From Salinigranum marinum (GTDB taxonomy: Archaea; Halobacteriota; Halobacteria; Halobacteriales; Haloferacaceae): a stretch of 64,000 nucleotides of DNA. The translations under genes were made by a program, and so were the position numbers. Under the pieces are notes generated by a model. The model saw only the letters and a program-made list of their open reading frames with translations. It was not told where the DNA came from and did not search any database. Of this stretch, positions 43,006 to 51,642 are shown one piece after another (the first letter of the stretch is position 1; each line of letters starts with the position of its first letter). The stretch is taken from the NCBI RefSeq assembly GCF_024228675.1, contig NZ_CP100461.1:1984001-2048000 (forward strand), read 5' to 3'.

Positions 43006-43140
43006 TCACTCGACGGGGACTTCCTTGATTGTCGGGGCGCGCTCCTTCAGGAGGACGCGGTGTCCGCAGAACGGACAGCGGACGCCGCCGTACTCGTCGA
43101 GTTCGACGTCACGCTTGCAGCGGGAGCACTTGTAGCTCAT
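43006..43140 (-). CDS. rpoP: DNA-directed RNA polymerase subunit P (Rpo12)
   Basis: A 44-residue zinc-ribbon subunit that helps assemble the Rpo3-Rpo10-Rpo11 platform. It reads [14 protein letters not shown] with a second pair CPFCGHRV, the four zinc cysteines. The ATG at 43140 lies one base after the L37Ae stop codon, so the two are translationally adjacent. Confidence 0.96.
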   Translation of the reverse strand: MSYKCSRCKRDVELDEYGGVRCPFCGHRVLLKERAPTIKEVPVE

Positions 43141-43141
43141 C

Positions 43142-43414
43142 TTACTCTTCGCCGTCGGTGCTGAGCGCCGCGCGGATCGACCGGCTGACCTGTTTGCCAC
43201 CGGGCGTCTGCGGGCGGTACGCGCCGCCGGTGAACAGTTCGCCCGTGCGCTCGTTCTCCCAGATCCCCGTGCCGACGCGCGTGACGTCGTCGCCGTCGAC
43301 TGTCGAACTCCGCATCTCGCCTTCGATCTCCTTGACGCGTCGTCGGGCCACGCGACCGTACCGGGCCCCGAACCGGCCGGCGCTCCCGACCTTACTCGTC
43401 TTCTTGTCGGCCAT
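43142..43414 (-). CDS. rpl37ae: 50S ribosomal protein L37Ae lacking the zinc-ribbon cysteines
   Basis: A 90-residue ribosomal protein starting [21 protein letters not shown]. The N-terminal arm [13 protein letters not shown] and C-terminal [12 protein letters not shown] with RSIRAALS are clearly L37Ae. The middle, [25 protein letters not shown], occupies the place where the family normally has two CxxC pairs; no cysteine occurs anywhere in this protein. The loop is about four residues shorter than in the remembered Haloarcula protein. The reading frame is intact and codon bias normal. First gene of the operon with rpoP. Confidence 0.95.
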   Translation of the reverse strand: MADKKTSKVGSAGRFGARYGRVARRRVKEIEGEMRSSTVDGDDVTRVGTGIWENERTGELFTGGAYRPQTPGGKQVSRSIRAALSTDGEE

Positions 43415-43560
43415 AGTACCCCGAATTACCCCGAGCGGAGGCATAAACCCTACGAGTCGCGGCGGGGTCACCCCACAGGGGTGCGCCCGGACCCCACCGG
43501 GTCCGCCCTCGCGAGCGCGGGCGAACACAGGGTTATGCCCATGCCGCTCGTCTCTCCGCT

Positions 43561-44511
43561 ATGACAGTACGACCGCTCCACGTCGTCGTCGGTACCGGTC
43601 CGGTCGGTCTCAGCGTCGTCCGCGAACTCCGGGTACGCGAGCACGCGGTCCGGGTGGTGAACCGCCGCGGCGTCGCCGAGGTTCACGCGGACGTCGAGGT
43701 CGTCGCGGCAGACGTCACGGACCACGACGCCGCCCGGCGCGCCTGTGACGGTGCCGCCGTCGTCTACAACTGCACGAACGCGCCTTACACCGACTGGCCG
43801 ACGGCGTTCCCGCCGATCTGGGAGGGCGTGCTCGCGGGGGCCGCGGCGGCCGACGCGGTGCTCGTTTGCGCGGACAACGTCTACTGTTACGGCGCGGTCG
43901 ACGGCCCCGTCACCGAGGACCTGCCGTGGGACGCCGACTCGCGGAAAGGGCGCACCCGCGCGGAGATGGCCCGCCGCGTCCTCGACGCACACGACGCCGG
44001 CGTCGTCCGCGCGGCAATCGGCCGCGCGTCGGACTTCTACGGCCCCGGCGTCCACGACTCCGTCGTCGGCGAGCGCGTCTTCGGGAACCTCCTCCAGGGG
44101 AGGAAAGCCGAGGTGCTCGGCGACCCCGACAAGCCCCACACCTACACGTACGTCGAGGACTTCGGCCGTGCGCTGGTCACGCTCGGGAGCGACGAGCGGG
44201 CGTGGGGCGAGGTGTGGCACGTGCCGTCGCCACCGACGCTCTCGACGCGGGAGTTCGTCGAACTCGTCGCCGAGGCGATCGGCGTCGAGCCCCGGATGCG
44301 CGTGGCACCCGGCTGGCTGCTCCGACTGGCCGGCGTCGTCTCGCCGACGATGCGCGAACTCGCCGAACTGCGCTATGAGTTCGAGGAGCCGTTCGTCGTC
44401 TCCCACGAGAAGTTCGCCGCGACGTTCGACGTCGAGCCGACCACCCACCGGGCGGCAATCGACGAGACCGTCGCGTGGTACCGGAGCCGAGACGTCACCG
44501 CGACCGTCTAA
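43561..44511 (+). CDS. NAD-dependent epimerase/dehydratase-like protein
   Basis: A 316-residue extended SDR protein. The nucleotide-binding motif reads VVVGTGPVGLSVVREL (residues 9-24), and RASDFYGPGVHDSVVG near 150 matches sugar-epimerase relatives. The usual Tyr-x3-Lys catalytic pair is not visible where expected: the sequence there is GRTRAEMARRVLDAH. The enzyme may therefore be atypical or act only as an NAD(P)-binding protein. It diverges from the L37Ae operon, and its stop overlaps that of the DUF2103 gene by a few bases. Confidence 0.88.
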   Translation: MTVRPLHVVVGTGPVGLSVVRELRVREHAVRVVNRRGVAEVHADVEVVAADVTDHDAARRACDGAAVVYNCTNAPYTDWPTAFPPIWEGVLAGAAAADAVLVCADNVYCYGAVDGPVTEDLPWDADSRKGRTRAEMARRVLDAHDAGVVRAAIGRASDFYGPGVHDSVVGERVFGNLLQGRKAEVLGDPDKPHTYTYVEDFGRALVTLGSDERAWGEVWHVPSPPTLSTREFVELVAEAIGVEPRMRVAPGWLLRLAGVVSPTMRELAELRYEFEEPFVVSHEKFAATFDVEPTTHRAAIDETVAWYRSRDVTATV

Positions 44512-45239
44512 TCCCGGTCCTGGAGCCCGCTTTCCCTGAGCGCCTCGTTGAGGTCCTCCCGGACTCGTTCGCCGGTCTCGCGATCCATCGCCGTCGTCAC
44601 CACCCTGTTCTCCTGGACGCTGGAGCCGTCACGCAGGAGCAGTCGGACGTTGCCGTTGCCGTCCGCGCGCGTGACCTTCGCCCGCAACCCCTTGCGCGAA
44701 CTCATCCCCCCGGCGTCGATCGGGCCGGGAACGACCTTCTTCACGTGGGGGTGCTCGGCGACGACGCCGATCGCTTTCCGTCCCTCGCGGCCCCCGATGA
44801 GCGTCGTGTGGCTCCCGCCGAGCTTCTCGGCGGGTGCGGTCTTGACCACTTCGAGCGTCCGCTCGCCCCGTCGGGCGACGACCGAGCCGACGGGATCGGA
44901 CTCGTCGCGCACCCGGAAGACGTCGTGGTGGGCCTGCGCGCGGATCTCGCGGATCACGGCGTGTTCGCCCGCGACGAACACCTCGTCGGGGCGCTTGCGG
45001 TGGATCTCGTCGGCGACGAGTCCGGCGAAGTTCCGGAGTTCGACCACGCCGCGCTCGTCGTCGTCCTCGGGGACCGTCGTGACGGTGAACTCGCCGACGA
45101 CGTCCTCGTCGGCGAGCATCGTCAGCGTGGCGCGCTCGCGGGCGACGCTGACGACGACCGTGTCGCAGTTGGCGGTGTCACAGGTGAGACAGTAGTCGCC
45201 CGGGCGTTCGAGCGGGGACTCACACCGCCGACAGTTCAT
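44508..45239 (-). CDS. DUF2103 family predicted metal-binding protein
   Basis: A 243-residue protein starting at ATG 45239 (MNCRRCESPLERPGDYCLTC). An N-terminal zinc ribbon with CRRC, CLTC and another Cys is followed by an alpha-beta domain. KLGGSHTTLIGGREGRKAIGVVAEHPHVKKVVPGPI is the DUF2103 core. GNVRLLLRDGSSVQENRVVTT lies near the C-terminus. The family is found in archaea and was proposed to bind metal or RNA; the role is unknown. The stop overlaps the convergent epimerase-like gene. Confidence 0.85.
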   Translation of the reverse strand: MNCRRCESPLERPGDYCLTCDTANCDTVVVSVARERATLTMLADEDVVGEFTVTTVPEDDDERGVVELRNFAGLVADEIHRKRPDEVFVAGEHAVIREIRAQAHHDVFRVRDESDPVGSVVARRGERTLEVVKTAPAEKLGGSHTTLIGGREGRKAIGVVAEHPHVKKVVPGPIDAGGMSSRKGLRAKVTRADGNGNVRLLLRDGSSVQENRVVTTAMDRETGERVREDLNEALRESGLQDRD

Positions 45240-45471
45240 GCCACTGGTTCCGGCGGCGGTGACAAAAGCCCGTCCGTTTCCGGCCACTCGTTCCCCGACC
45301 GCCGGCCGCGACTCCTCCCGGCCGCGAACGACGGGTCAAGTCGGTCGGGCACGTCGTCCCCGCCGGTTGATCGCGAGCGCCACCCGGTGCGCGGCGTGGC
45401 CCGAACGGACCGGCGACGCCGGACGCCGCGACATCCCCGACGCTTATGCCCCCGATCCACCACCCTGGAGT

Positions 45472-46626
45472 ATGCCAACGCCCACCGCCCGCGTCCGCGA
45501 CTGCGAACGCTCCTCCATCCGGGTGATGTTCGACCTCGCCCAGGCCACCGATCGGGACCTCGTCCGCCTCGAAGTGGGCGAACCGGACTTCGACACCCCC
45601 GACCATGTGATCGACGCGGCGGCGACGGCCGCGCGCGAGGGGAAGACACACTACACCTCGAACGCGGGGATTCCCGAACTGCGCCGTGCGATCGCGGCGA
45701 CGCTCGGTCGGGAGCACTCGGTCCGGGTCGACGCCGACGGCGTCCTCGTGACCACCGGCGGCATGGAGGCGCTCCACCTCGCCGTCCTCTCGGTCGTGGG
45801 CCCCGAGGAGGAGCTCCTGATCCCGTCTCCGGGGTGGCCGAACTACTGGACGCAGGCCCGACTGGCCGACGGGCGCGGGAGGGAAGTGCCGATGTCGCCC
45901 GAGACCGGGTTCGACCTCGACGCCGATCGGGTGATCGAGGCGATGGGGCCGGCGACCGCGGGCGTCGTCCTCTGTCGCCCCTCGAACCCCACCGGCCGCG
46001 TCTACGACGCCGACGCGGTACGCGCCGTCGCCGAGGCCGCCGCCGACCACGACGCCTACGTCATCGCCGACGAGGTGTATCTCGGGCTCACGTACGACGG
46101 TGACGCCCGGGGCGTCGCGGCGCTCGTCGACGACGCCGACCACGTCCTCACGGTCGGCTCCTGCTCGAAGCGCCACGCGATGACCGGCTGGCGGCTCGGC
46201 TGGCTCGCCGGCACTGCACCGGTCGTCGACGAGGCGACGAAGATCCGGGAGTCGACGACGGCCTGCGCCTCCAGCGTCGCCCAGCACGCCGCGCTCGCCG
46301 CCCTCACGGGGCCCCAGGAGCCGGCTCACGAGATGTACGAGGCGTTCGAGCAGCGCCGCGACTACGTGGTCGAGCGGGTGGCCGAAACCGATGGAATCGA
46401 CTGCCCGCGCCCCGAGGGAGCGTTTTACGCGTTCCTCGACCTCGACCTGCCCGGGACGAGCCTCGACGTCGCGAAGCGCCTCCTGACGGAGTACGGCGTC
46501 GTCCTCGCGCCTGGCGGCGGCTTCGGCGACGCGGGCGAGGGGTGGCTCCGGCTGAGCTTCGCGAACAGCCTCGACCGCCTTGAGACGGGGTTCGACCGGA
46601 TCGAGCGGGCGCTCGCCGACGCCTGA
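45472..46626 (+). CDS. Class I/II pyridoxal-phosphate aminotransferase
   Basis: A 384-residue fold-type I aminotransferase of the aspartate-aminotransferase group. Features include LEVGEPDFDTPDHV near residue 33, THYTSNAGIPELRRAIA, SNPTGRVY near 171, and the PLP lysine Lys233 in GSCSKRHAMTGWRLGW. The substrate is not certain; aspartate, aromatic or branched-chain amino acids are all possible. The frame is open upstream, but ATG 45472 follows a TATA-like CTTATG at 45443-45448 and precedes family sequence. Confidence 0.93.
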   Translation: MPTPTARVRDCERSSIRVMFDLAQATDRDLVRLEVGEPDFDTPDHVIDAAATAAREGKTHYTSNAGIPELRRAIAATLGREHSVRVDADGVLVTTGGMEALHLAVLSVVGPEEELLIPSPGWPNYWTQARLADGRGREVPMSPETGFDLDADRVIEAMGPATAGVVLCRPSNPTGRVYDADAVRAVAEAAADHDAYVIADEVYLGLTYDGDARGVAALVDDADHVLTVGSCSKRHAMTGWRLGWLAGTAPVVDEATKIRESTTACASSVAQHAALAALTGPQEPAHEMYEAFEQRRDYVVERVAETDGIDCPRPEGAFYAFLDLDLPGTSLDVAKRLLTEYGVVLAPGGGFGDAGEGWLRLSFANSLDRLETGFDRIERALADA

Positions 46627-46662
46627 CGCCGCCGGTCGCACGGCGCGTCGGGTCGCCGCGCG

Positions 46663-47391
46663 TCAGCGCATCAGTTCGCCGCCGTTGACGTTCAGGGTCT
46701 CTCCCGTCACGAACGTCGCATCACGCAGGTACGCGACGGCGTCGGCGATCTCCGCCGGCCGTCCGAACCGGCCGAGCGGGATCCCAGCCCGCTCCTCCCG
46801 TTTCTCCTCGTCGCTGCGGTCCGCGGTCATGTCCGTCTCGACGTGACCGGGCGCGACGGCGTTGACTCGGACGTCGGGCGCGAAGTCCGCCGCGTGGCTC
46901 TTCGTCAGCGACAACAGCGCCCCCTTCGAGGAGGCGTAGTGACACTCGACGGGTGCGCCGGTGTACGCCAGGATCGAGGAGACGTTGGTGACCGACGGGT
47001 CGTCGTCGGACTCCCGGAGAGACGACAGCGCCGCCTTGGTCACGTTGAACGCGCCGTTGACGTTCACGTCCATCACGTGGTCGAAGTCCGCCGGCGACAG
47101 GTCGTCGGTGAAGACGTGCTGGTCGATGCCGGCGTTGTTGACGACGTGGTCGACGCCCCCGAGCGTCTCCGCGGTCGCCTCGACGAGCCGCGCCGCCGCG
47201 TCGGGGTCGCTCACGTCCGCACCGACGACCGTCGCCCGCCGGCCGTGGTCGCGGACGGTCTCTGCGACCGCTTCGGCGGCGGCCTCGCTGGTGTGGTAGT
47301 TCACGGCCACGTCGTAACCGTCCCGTGCGAGACGGACGGCGATGGCCCGGCCGATCCCCCGTGACGACCCGGTGACGAGCGCTGTCGGCAT
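46663..47391 (-). CDS. SDR family oxidoreductase (FabG-like)
   Basis: A 242-residue classical short-chain dehydrogenase. TGSSRGIGRAIAVRL (residues 7-21) binds NAD(P), VNNAGIDQ follows at about 90, and Ser-Tyr-Lys are seen in NVSSILAYTG and HYASSKGALL. NAVAPGHVETDM and TFVTGETLNVNGGELMR close the fold. It resembles 3-oxoacyl-ACP or acetoacetyl-CoA reductases, but SDR substrates cannot be read from sequence. Start ATG 47391 is preferred over one ten codons upstream. It diverges from the molybdopterin protein gene. Confidence 0.92.
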   Translation of the reverse strand: MPTALVTGSSRGIGRAIAVRLARDGYDVAVNYHTSEAAAEAVAETVRDHGRRATVVGADVSDPDAAARLVEATAETLGGVDHVVNNAGIDQHVFTDDLSPADFDHVMDVNVNGAFNVTKAALSSLRESDDDPSVTNVSSILAYTGAPVECHYASSKGALLSLTKSHAADFAPDVRVNAVAPGHVETDMTADRSDEEKREERAGIPLGRFGRPAEIADAVAYLRDATFVTGETLNVNGGELMR

Positions 47392-47476
47392 GGTGTGTCT
47401 CCGGTCTCGGTGCGGCCGCACTTGAGGGTCCCGTCCCGGCCGACGAGTTCATTCGGGTTCGGCCGTAACCTCCGGT

Positions 47477-48541
47477 ATGGACGGGCCGTCACCGTCGCGC
47501 TCCGCGCTCGAGCCTCGCCCCCGTCTGGTCGACTGGTCGATCCTCGCCTGTGTCCTCCTCGAGACCCTCACCGGGATCGTCTCGCTCGGTGCCGGTGTGG
47601 CCGAACAGTGGCCGCTCTTCTGGGTCCACCGCGTCGTCGGCCTGACGCTCGTCGTCCTCCTTTTTTTCAAACTTCGAAGAGTGAAGCCGAGGCTCTCGCG
47701 GGGTCGATGGGACCGTGCGACGCCGCTGTCGGTTCTCACCGCCGTCGTCGCGATCGCCGCACTCGCGAGCGGGGCCGCGTGGGTGCTCGGCGTCGACGTC
47801 GATCTCGGGTTCTGGACGCTCCTCAACCTCCACATCGGCCTCGGACTGCTCGTCGTCCCGCTCGTGTTGCTCCATCTCCGCTCCCGCTTCCGGTGGGTTC
47901 AACGCGCCGACTTCGAGGAACGACGGACCGCGCTCCAGTACGGCACGTTCCTGGTGGGCGGGGCGCTCGCGCTCCGCGCGCAGGAAGTCGTGAACGGACT
48001 GACGGAGTCGGAGGGTGCGACGCGCCGGTTCACCGGGTCGAAACCGGTCGACGGTCCGGGGTTCCCCGTCACCTCGTGGGTCGCCGACGACCCAGACCCG
48101 GTCGGCACGGACGCGTGGCGGCTTCGGGTCGGCGGGCTATCGGCTTCGGATATCGAACTCTCCTACGACGAACTCGAAGCCGGCGACGGCGTGCGTGCGC
48201 TCCTCGACTGTACCAGCGGCTGGTACACGGTCGAAGACTGGCGCGGGGTTCGCCTCGGGGCGCTCTTGGACGAGGTCGACGCCGACCCGGCGGCCCGCTG
48301 GGTGACGGTTCACTCGGTCACGGGCTACCGGTGGAGCTTTCCGATCAACGAGGCGCGTGGGTTCGTCCTCGCCACGCACGTCGGCGGCGAGCGACTGACG
48401 CACGGCCACGGTTTTCCGCTCCGACTGGTCGCGCCCGACAGGCGTGGGTTCCAGTGGGTCAAGTGGGTGACCGAGATCGAGGTCCGGCGGCGGCGCGACG
48501 CCTCGCAGTACATCGCGACGCTCGTCAGCGGTCTGGACTAG
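47477..48541 (+). CDS. Membrane oxidoreductase: cytochrome b-like helices fused to a sulfite-oxidase-type molybdopterin domain
   Basis: A 354-residue protein with four transmembrane helices in residues 17-135. Helical histidines His51, His119 and His133 are candidate b-heme ligands. The molybdopterin domain (about 185-354) has FTGSKPVDGPGFPVTSW and LLDCTSGWYT, where Cys245 is the expected molybdenum ligand. It ends with GFQWVKWVTEIEV. It thus resembles a one-chain version of the MsrPQ (YedY/YedZ) type system, with heme and Moco on one polypeptide. No twin-arginine signal is seen, so the location of the Moco domain depends on topology. Confidence 0.9.
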   Translation: MDGPSPSRSALEPRPRLVDWSILACVLLETLTGIVSLGAGVAEQWPLFWVHRVVGLTLVVLLFFKLRRVKPRLSRGRWDRATPLSVLTAVVAIAALASGAAWVLGVDVDLGFWTLLNLHIGLGLLVVPLVLLHLRSRFRWVQRADFEERRTALQYGTFLVGGALALRAQEVVNGLTESEGATRRFTGSKPVDGPGFPVTSWVADDPDPVGTDAWRLRVGGLSASDIELSYDELEAGDGVRALLDCTSGWYTVEDWRGVRLGALLDEVDADPAARWVTVHSVTGYRWSFPINEARGFVLATHVGGERLTHGHGFPLRLVAPDRRGFQWVKWVTEIEVRRRRDASQYIATLVSGLD

Positions 48542-48578
48542 ACCCGGCGGTGTCACACCGACGGTCCCCGCGGGCCGC

Positions 48579-49364
48579 TCAGTCGTGTTTCGCGTGACCG
48601 TCCGTCGCGGCACGCGGTCCGGACCGGCCCTCGCGGATCGCCATCTCGGCCGCCCGCAGCGCGGCCTCGGGATCGAAGCCATTGACGATCGCTTCGAGTT
48701 CCGCCGGCGAGGCCTCCGCGAGGTCGCGGGCGTGAGCGGTGATGTTCGGCACGGCGCGGACGATGTTGTCGACGATCGGTACGGCGGCCGTCTCTGCCGA
48801 CCGCGACAGGGGGTTGAGGTCGACGACGATCTCGGTCTTCCCCAGGGCCGACAGCGCCTCCGCGCGGTCGCCGTCTTCGAGCGGGACGAGGACGACATCG
48901 GCGTCGGCGATGCCGTCGGCGTCGACCGCCGCGCGGGCGTGATCGAGCCCCGGAATCCGGGCGTCGCCAGCGAGCCCTTTCACCTCCTCGGCGCCGTGGT
49001 CACGCAGGTGGTTGGCGATGGCGCGCATTCGCTCGTCGGTGCGGTTGAACAGGTTGACCTCGAGGTCGGCACCGACGACGGTCGCGAGTTCGACGACCTC
49101 GTCGGGCACCAGCGCGGCGACGTTGCCGTTGACGGAGACGACGGGGTGGCGGGCGAGCAGGAGGTGCGCGGCGGCGACTCGCTCGGCGGCGTCGGCCGAC
49201 GGCAGCGTCCGCTCGCCGAGCAGGTAGTCGAACGCCTCGCCGCGGCCTTCGGCGATGAGTCCCTGTTTCGAGGTGATCCCGTTCTCGACGCCCGCCTCGA
49301 TGCGGTGCCGGGTGCGCAGTGAGTCGTACCGTGGATGCGACTCCGGTACCTCCACGTCAGTCAT
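48579..49364 (-). CDS. 4-phosphopantoate--beta-alanine ligase (phosphopantothenate synthetase)
   Basis: Joins 4-phosphopantoate and beta-alanine using ATP in the archaeal route to CoA. The 261 residues match COG1701 along the whole length: SHPRYDSLRTRHRIEAGVENGITSK at the N-terminus, VSVNGNVAALVPDEVVELA at about 77-95, FNRTDERMRAI, and VVDLNPLSRSAETA near 180. It lies 46 bases downstream of the pantoate kinase gene in the same direction, and together they replace the bacterial PanC/PanK pair. Confidence 0.93.
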   Translation of the reverse strand: MTDVEVPESHPRYDSLRTRHRIEAGVENGITSKQGLIAEGRGEAFDYLLGERTLPSADAAERVAAAHLLLARHPVVSVNGNVAALVPDEVVELATVVGADLEVNLFNRTDERMRAIANHLRDHGAEEVKGLAGDARIPGLDHARAAVDADGIADADVVLVPLEDGDRAEALSALGKTEIVVDLNPLSRSAETAAVPIVDNIVRAVPNITAHARDLAEASPAELEAIVNGFDPEAALRAAEMAIREGRSGPRAATDGHAKHD

Positions 49365-49409
49365 GCTCGCGGATGGTCGCCGGGTGGATAAAAATCGGCC
49401 GTCTCGTCT

Positions 49410-50246
49410 CTATCGATAGAGGTGTGCCCCCGAAGGGTACGTCTCGCAGACGTTCGGGTCGTACCCCGCGTCGGAGAGCCCATCGTCGAGAGCGAACACC
49501 GAGCGCCCGAGCATCGCCATCGCGGCCTCCCCGCCGGCGTCGGTCACGGCCTCGATCGCCTCCTCGACCTCGGGGACGAGCAGGCCAGCCTCGCGCGCGA
49601 ACCGTCGGGAGAGCTGGATGAGGTGTGGAAGCGTCGGCCGCTCGCGCAGCGCCGCGAGCGCTCGTTCGCCCGCCCGCGTGAGCCGGGTCGTGTCGCCCTC
49701 GATGACGTCGGCGGTCGACAGTTCGCCGAACGTCACGTACTCGACCCGCGCGCTCGTCGGGACGCCATCGAGGACGCCGTGACCGGGCGCGCCCGGCTCG
49801 ATCCGGATCGGAACCCCGCCGCGCGCCTGCGAGACGACGTCACCCAGGCCCGTGCCGGCGTCGACCTCGGCCACGTGCGCGAGTTCGACGAGGTCGTTCT
49901 CCGACTGGTCGCCGTCGAACACCGTGTTGCTCGCCAGCGCCGTTCCGAGGGCGGCCGCCCCGGAGACGCCGAAGCCCGCACCGACCGGAAGCTCGCTGTC
50001 GATGGCGACCCGCGCCGTCGCCCCGAACGCGTCGAGGACGCCCTCAACCGGCGACATCTCGACGCGCAGGCCGTCGAGGTCGACCCGCGTCGTCGTGGCG
50101 GGGGTGACCGTCACGCGAACACCGTCCGAGAGCGTCAATCCCCCGCCCCGCGAGCCGGTCGTCACCGGATCGTCGGTCCGGTGGGCACTGAAGAAGCCGG
50201 TGACGTGCCCGGGAACGAACGCGGTCGCCGTCGACTGCTCGGTCAT
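49410..50246 (-). CDS. Pantoate kinase (GHMP superfamily)
   Basis: Phosphorylates pantoate with ATP in archaeal CoA synthesis. The 278 residues begin MTEQSTATAFVPGHVTGFFS. The GHMP phosphate-binding loop reads PVGAGFGVSGAAALG (around residues 86-100). VDAGTGLGDVVSQARGG follows, and the C-terminal domain has AMAMLGRSVFAL. A TATA box on the minus strand (about 50270-50278, GTTATACAG) is 27 bases before ATG 50246, giving a leaderless mRNA. It heads a two-gene unit with phosphopantothenate synthetase. Confidence 0.93.
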   Translation of the reverse strand: MTEQSTATAFVPGHVTGFFSAHRTDDPVTTGSRGGGLTLSDGVRVTVTPATTTRVDLDGLRVEMSPVEGVLDAFGATARVAIDSELPVGAGFGVSGAAALGTALASNTVFDGDQSENDLVELAHVAEVDAGTGLGDVVSQARGGVPIRIEPGAPGHGVLDGVPTSARVEYVTFGELSTADVIEGDTTRLTRAGERALAALRERPTLPHLIQLSRRFAREAGLLVPEVEEAIEAVTDAGGEAAMAMLGRSVFALDDGLSDAGYDPNVCETYPSGAHLYR

Positions 50247-50542
50247 CTACCTCTCCCTTCCCCGCGAACCCTGTATAACGCTTCAGATTTCGTCTCCCCC
50301 GACCTGCTCCCCGGATGGTCACCGGCTTCGGCGTTTTCTGACGTTCCGTTCGGTTTGAACTATCGAAACTGATGATCGAGGCGACAAGTTAACCTACGCG
50401 TCACGTCTCGTCAGAACTGTCGTCGACCCGCAGCGGATGGGACGACCAGCCGGTAGCAACCACCCCATACCCCTACCCGCGTTTTCCGAGACTCGATCGG
50501 TGAGTCGTGACGTCACTGTCTTCTCCGAGATACACTTGTGAG

Positions 50543-51608
50543 AGGGTGTCATAGAAGAGTTCTCACACCGTGATCACGGTACTTCCCGGATTGTCTCCAC
50601 GTTCGTAGTTGGTGATTGCGACGACGAGGCGAAGGCACAGGGCGAGAAATACCTGCGCCCGTGCGTGGACGCGGCCTCGGGCGTGCGTTCGCCCGAGGCC
50701 GCAGTCCTTCACTGATTCGTTGGTTCGTTCGACTCCACTACGGCGGTTGTACGTCTCATCCAACGTGGACTGCTTCAACTGAACGTCCTCGCCGTGTTCG
50801 GTGATGCGGTCTTCGACCCTGTACTCAATGTCTTTCGGGTCATCAGCGTTCCGGGCGTTGTATGGAGCGACTGGCACGACCCCTGCGGTCAGCAGGTGGT
50901 CGTGCCAGTCGAGCGTGTCGTAGGCGCTGTCACCGACCATCCAGATCGGTGTGGCGACGGCGAGCGCGTCACGCGTGACGCGCATCGCCGTCTCTTCTGG
51001 CGCTTGCTTACTCTCGGTGAACTCCGCTCCGATCGGGATCTTTTGCCCGGTCGAGACGATCGTACAGCCGTAGCCGTAGTAGTACTCGTCGTCGGTTGGA
51101 TCGTAGCACTTTGAGGCGTCTGGATCGGCGGGCATCGCCCTCACGTCTGTTGAATCGATACAGTAGGTCAAGTCGAGCAGGCCGCGCCGGGCGGCCTGCT
51201 CGACGAGGTGGTCGAACACCTTGTCAACGACGTGTTCAAGATCGGTGAGAAAGCGATCGACCGCGTCTCTCGACGGCGGTCGATCGAATCCACAGCTCAG
51301 CCAGACGACCGTGTTCCGAAGCTCTCGTTCAACGGGACGAATGCCGTAGATGTCCTTGTAGTAGCAGTGGAGAAAGCCACGCATCAGTTCTGGTGGTTCG
51401 TGGTCTCGTGTTCGCCCCGTCTTCGCCGGGGCGAACACGTCGAACTCTTCGAGAAACTCGAAAGAGAGGTGCTCGAACAGCGCTAGCGTCTCTGTCTCCA
51501 CGGCATTGAAGAACGAGTCTACCGAAGGATCATCTTGCAGGGTCGCTGAACTCATCCACCTCAGCGTTCACCCTGCTCTTTGGTGTGCTAATCGTTCTAT
51601 GACACCCT
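50543..51608. mobile_element. Complete IS5-type insertion sequence (1066 bp)
   Basis: Terminal inverted repeats begin AGGGTGTCATAGAA at 50543-50556 and 51595-51608 (14 of 14 identical), with weaker matching further in, including a shared CACACC. Both sides carry the 8-bp direct repeat CTTGTGAG (50535-50542 and 51609-51616), the target duplication. One intact transposase fills the element on the minus strand. The 8-bp duplication and size are like ISH1-type members of the IS5 family. Perfect ends and duplication suggest a fairly recent insertion. Confidence 0.93.
50563..51555 (-). CDS. IS5-family DDE transposase
   Basis: A 330-residue transposase from ATG 51555 to a stop near the left inverted repeat. 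The DDE residues can be seen in YCIDSTDVRAMP, MVGDSAYDTLDW and GVERTNESVKDCGLG (DxD, Asp and Glu with the Y/R-x-E pattern). An N-terminal DUF772-like helical region has MRGFLHCYYKDIYGIRPVERELR. The frame is full length without frameshift, so the element may be active. Confidence 0.95.
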   Translation of the reverse strand: MSSATLQDDPSVDSFFNAVETETLALFEHLSFEFLEEFDVFAPAKTGRTRDHEPPELMRGFLHCYYKDIYGIRPVERELRNTVVWLSCGFDRPPSRDAVDRFLTDLEHVVDKVFDHLVEQAARRGLLDLTYCIDSTDVRAMPADPDASKCYDPTDDEYYYGYGCTIVSTGQKIPIGAEFTESKQAPEETAMRVTRDALAVATPIWMVGDSAYDTLDWHDHLLTAGVVPVAPYNARNADDPKDIEYRVEDRITEHGEDVQLKQSTLDETYNRRSGVERTNESVKDCGLGRTHARGRVHARAQVFLALCLRLVVAITNYERGDNPGSTVITV

Positions 51609-51642
51609 CTTGTGAGTGTATTCGATTTATCACCACGTATAT

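Larger units (their letters stand above)
50531..51620. repeat. Palindromic target site split by the insertion sequence
   Basis: Removing the element and one copy of the 8-bp duplication restores TACACTTGTGAGTGTA: the half-sites TACACT and AGTGTA are exact inverted repeats around TGTG. The left half now lies at 50531-50536 and the right half at 51615-51620. The palindrome would lie about 23-40 bases before the ATG of the UPF0175-like gene, where an operator is expected. Confidence 0.6.

Noticed and set aside
44508-44511. Overlapping stop codons of the epimerase-like and DUF2103 genes as an error
   Set aside because: Convergent genes with overlapping stops are common in compact archaeal genomes, and both frames end in proper conserved C-termini.
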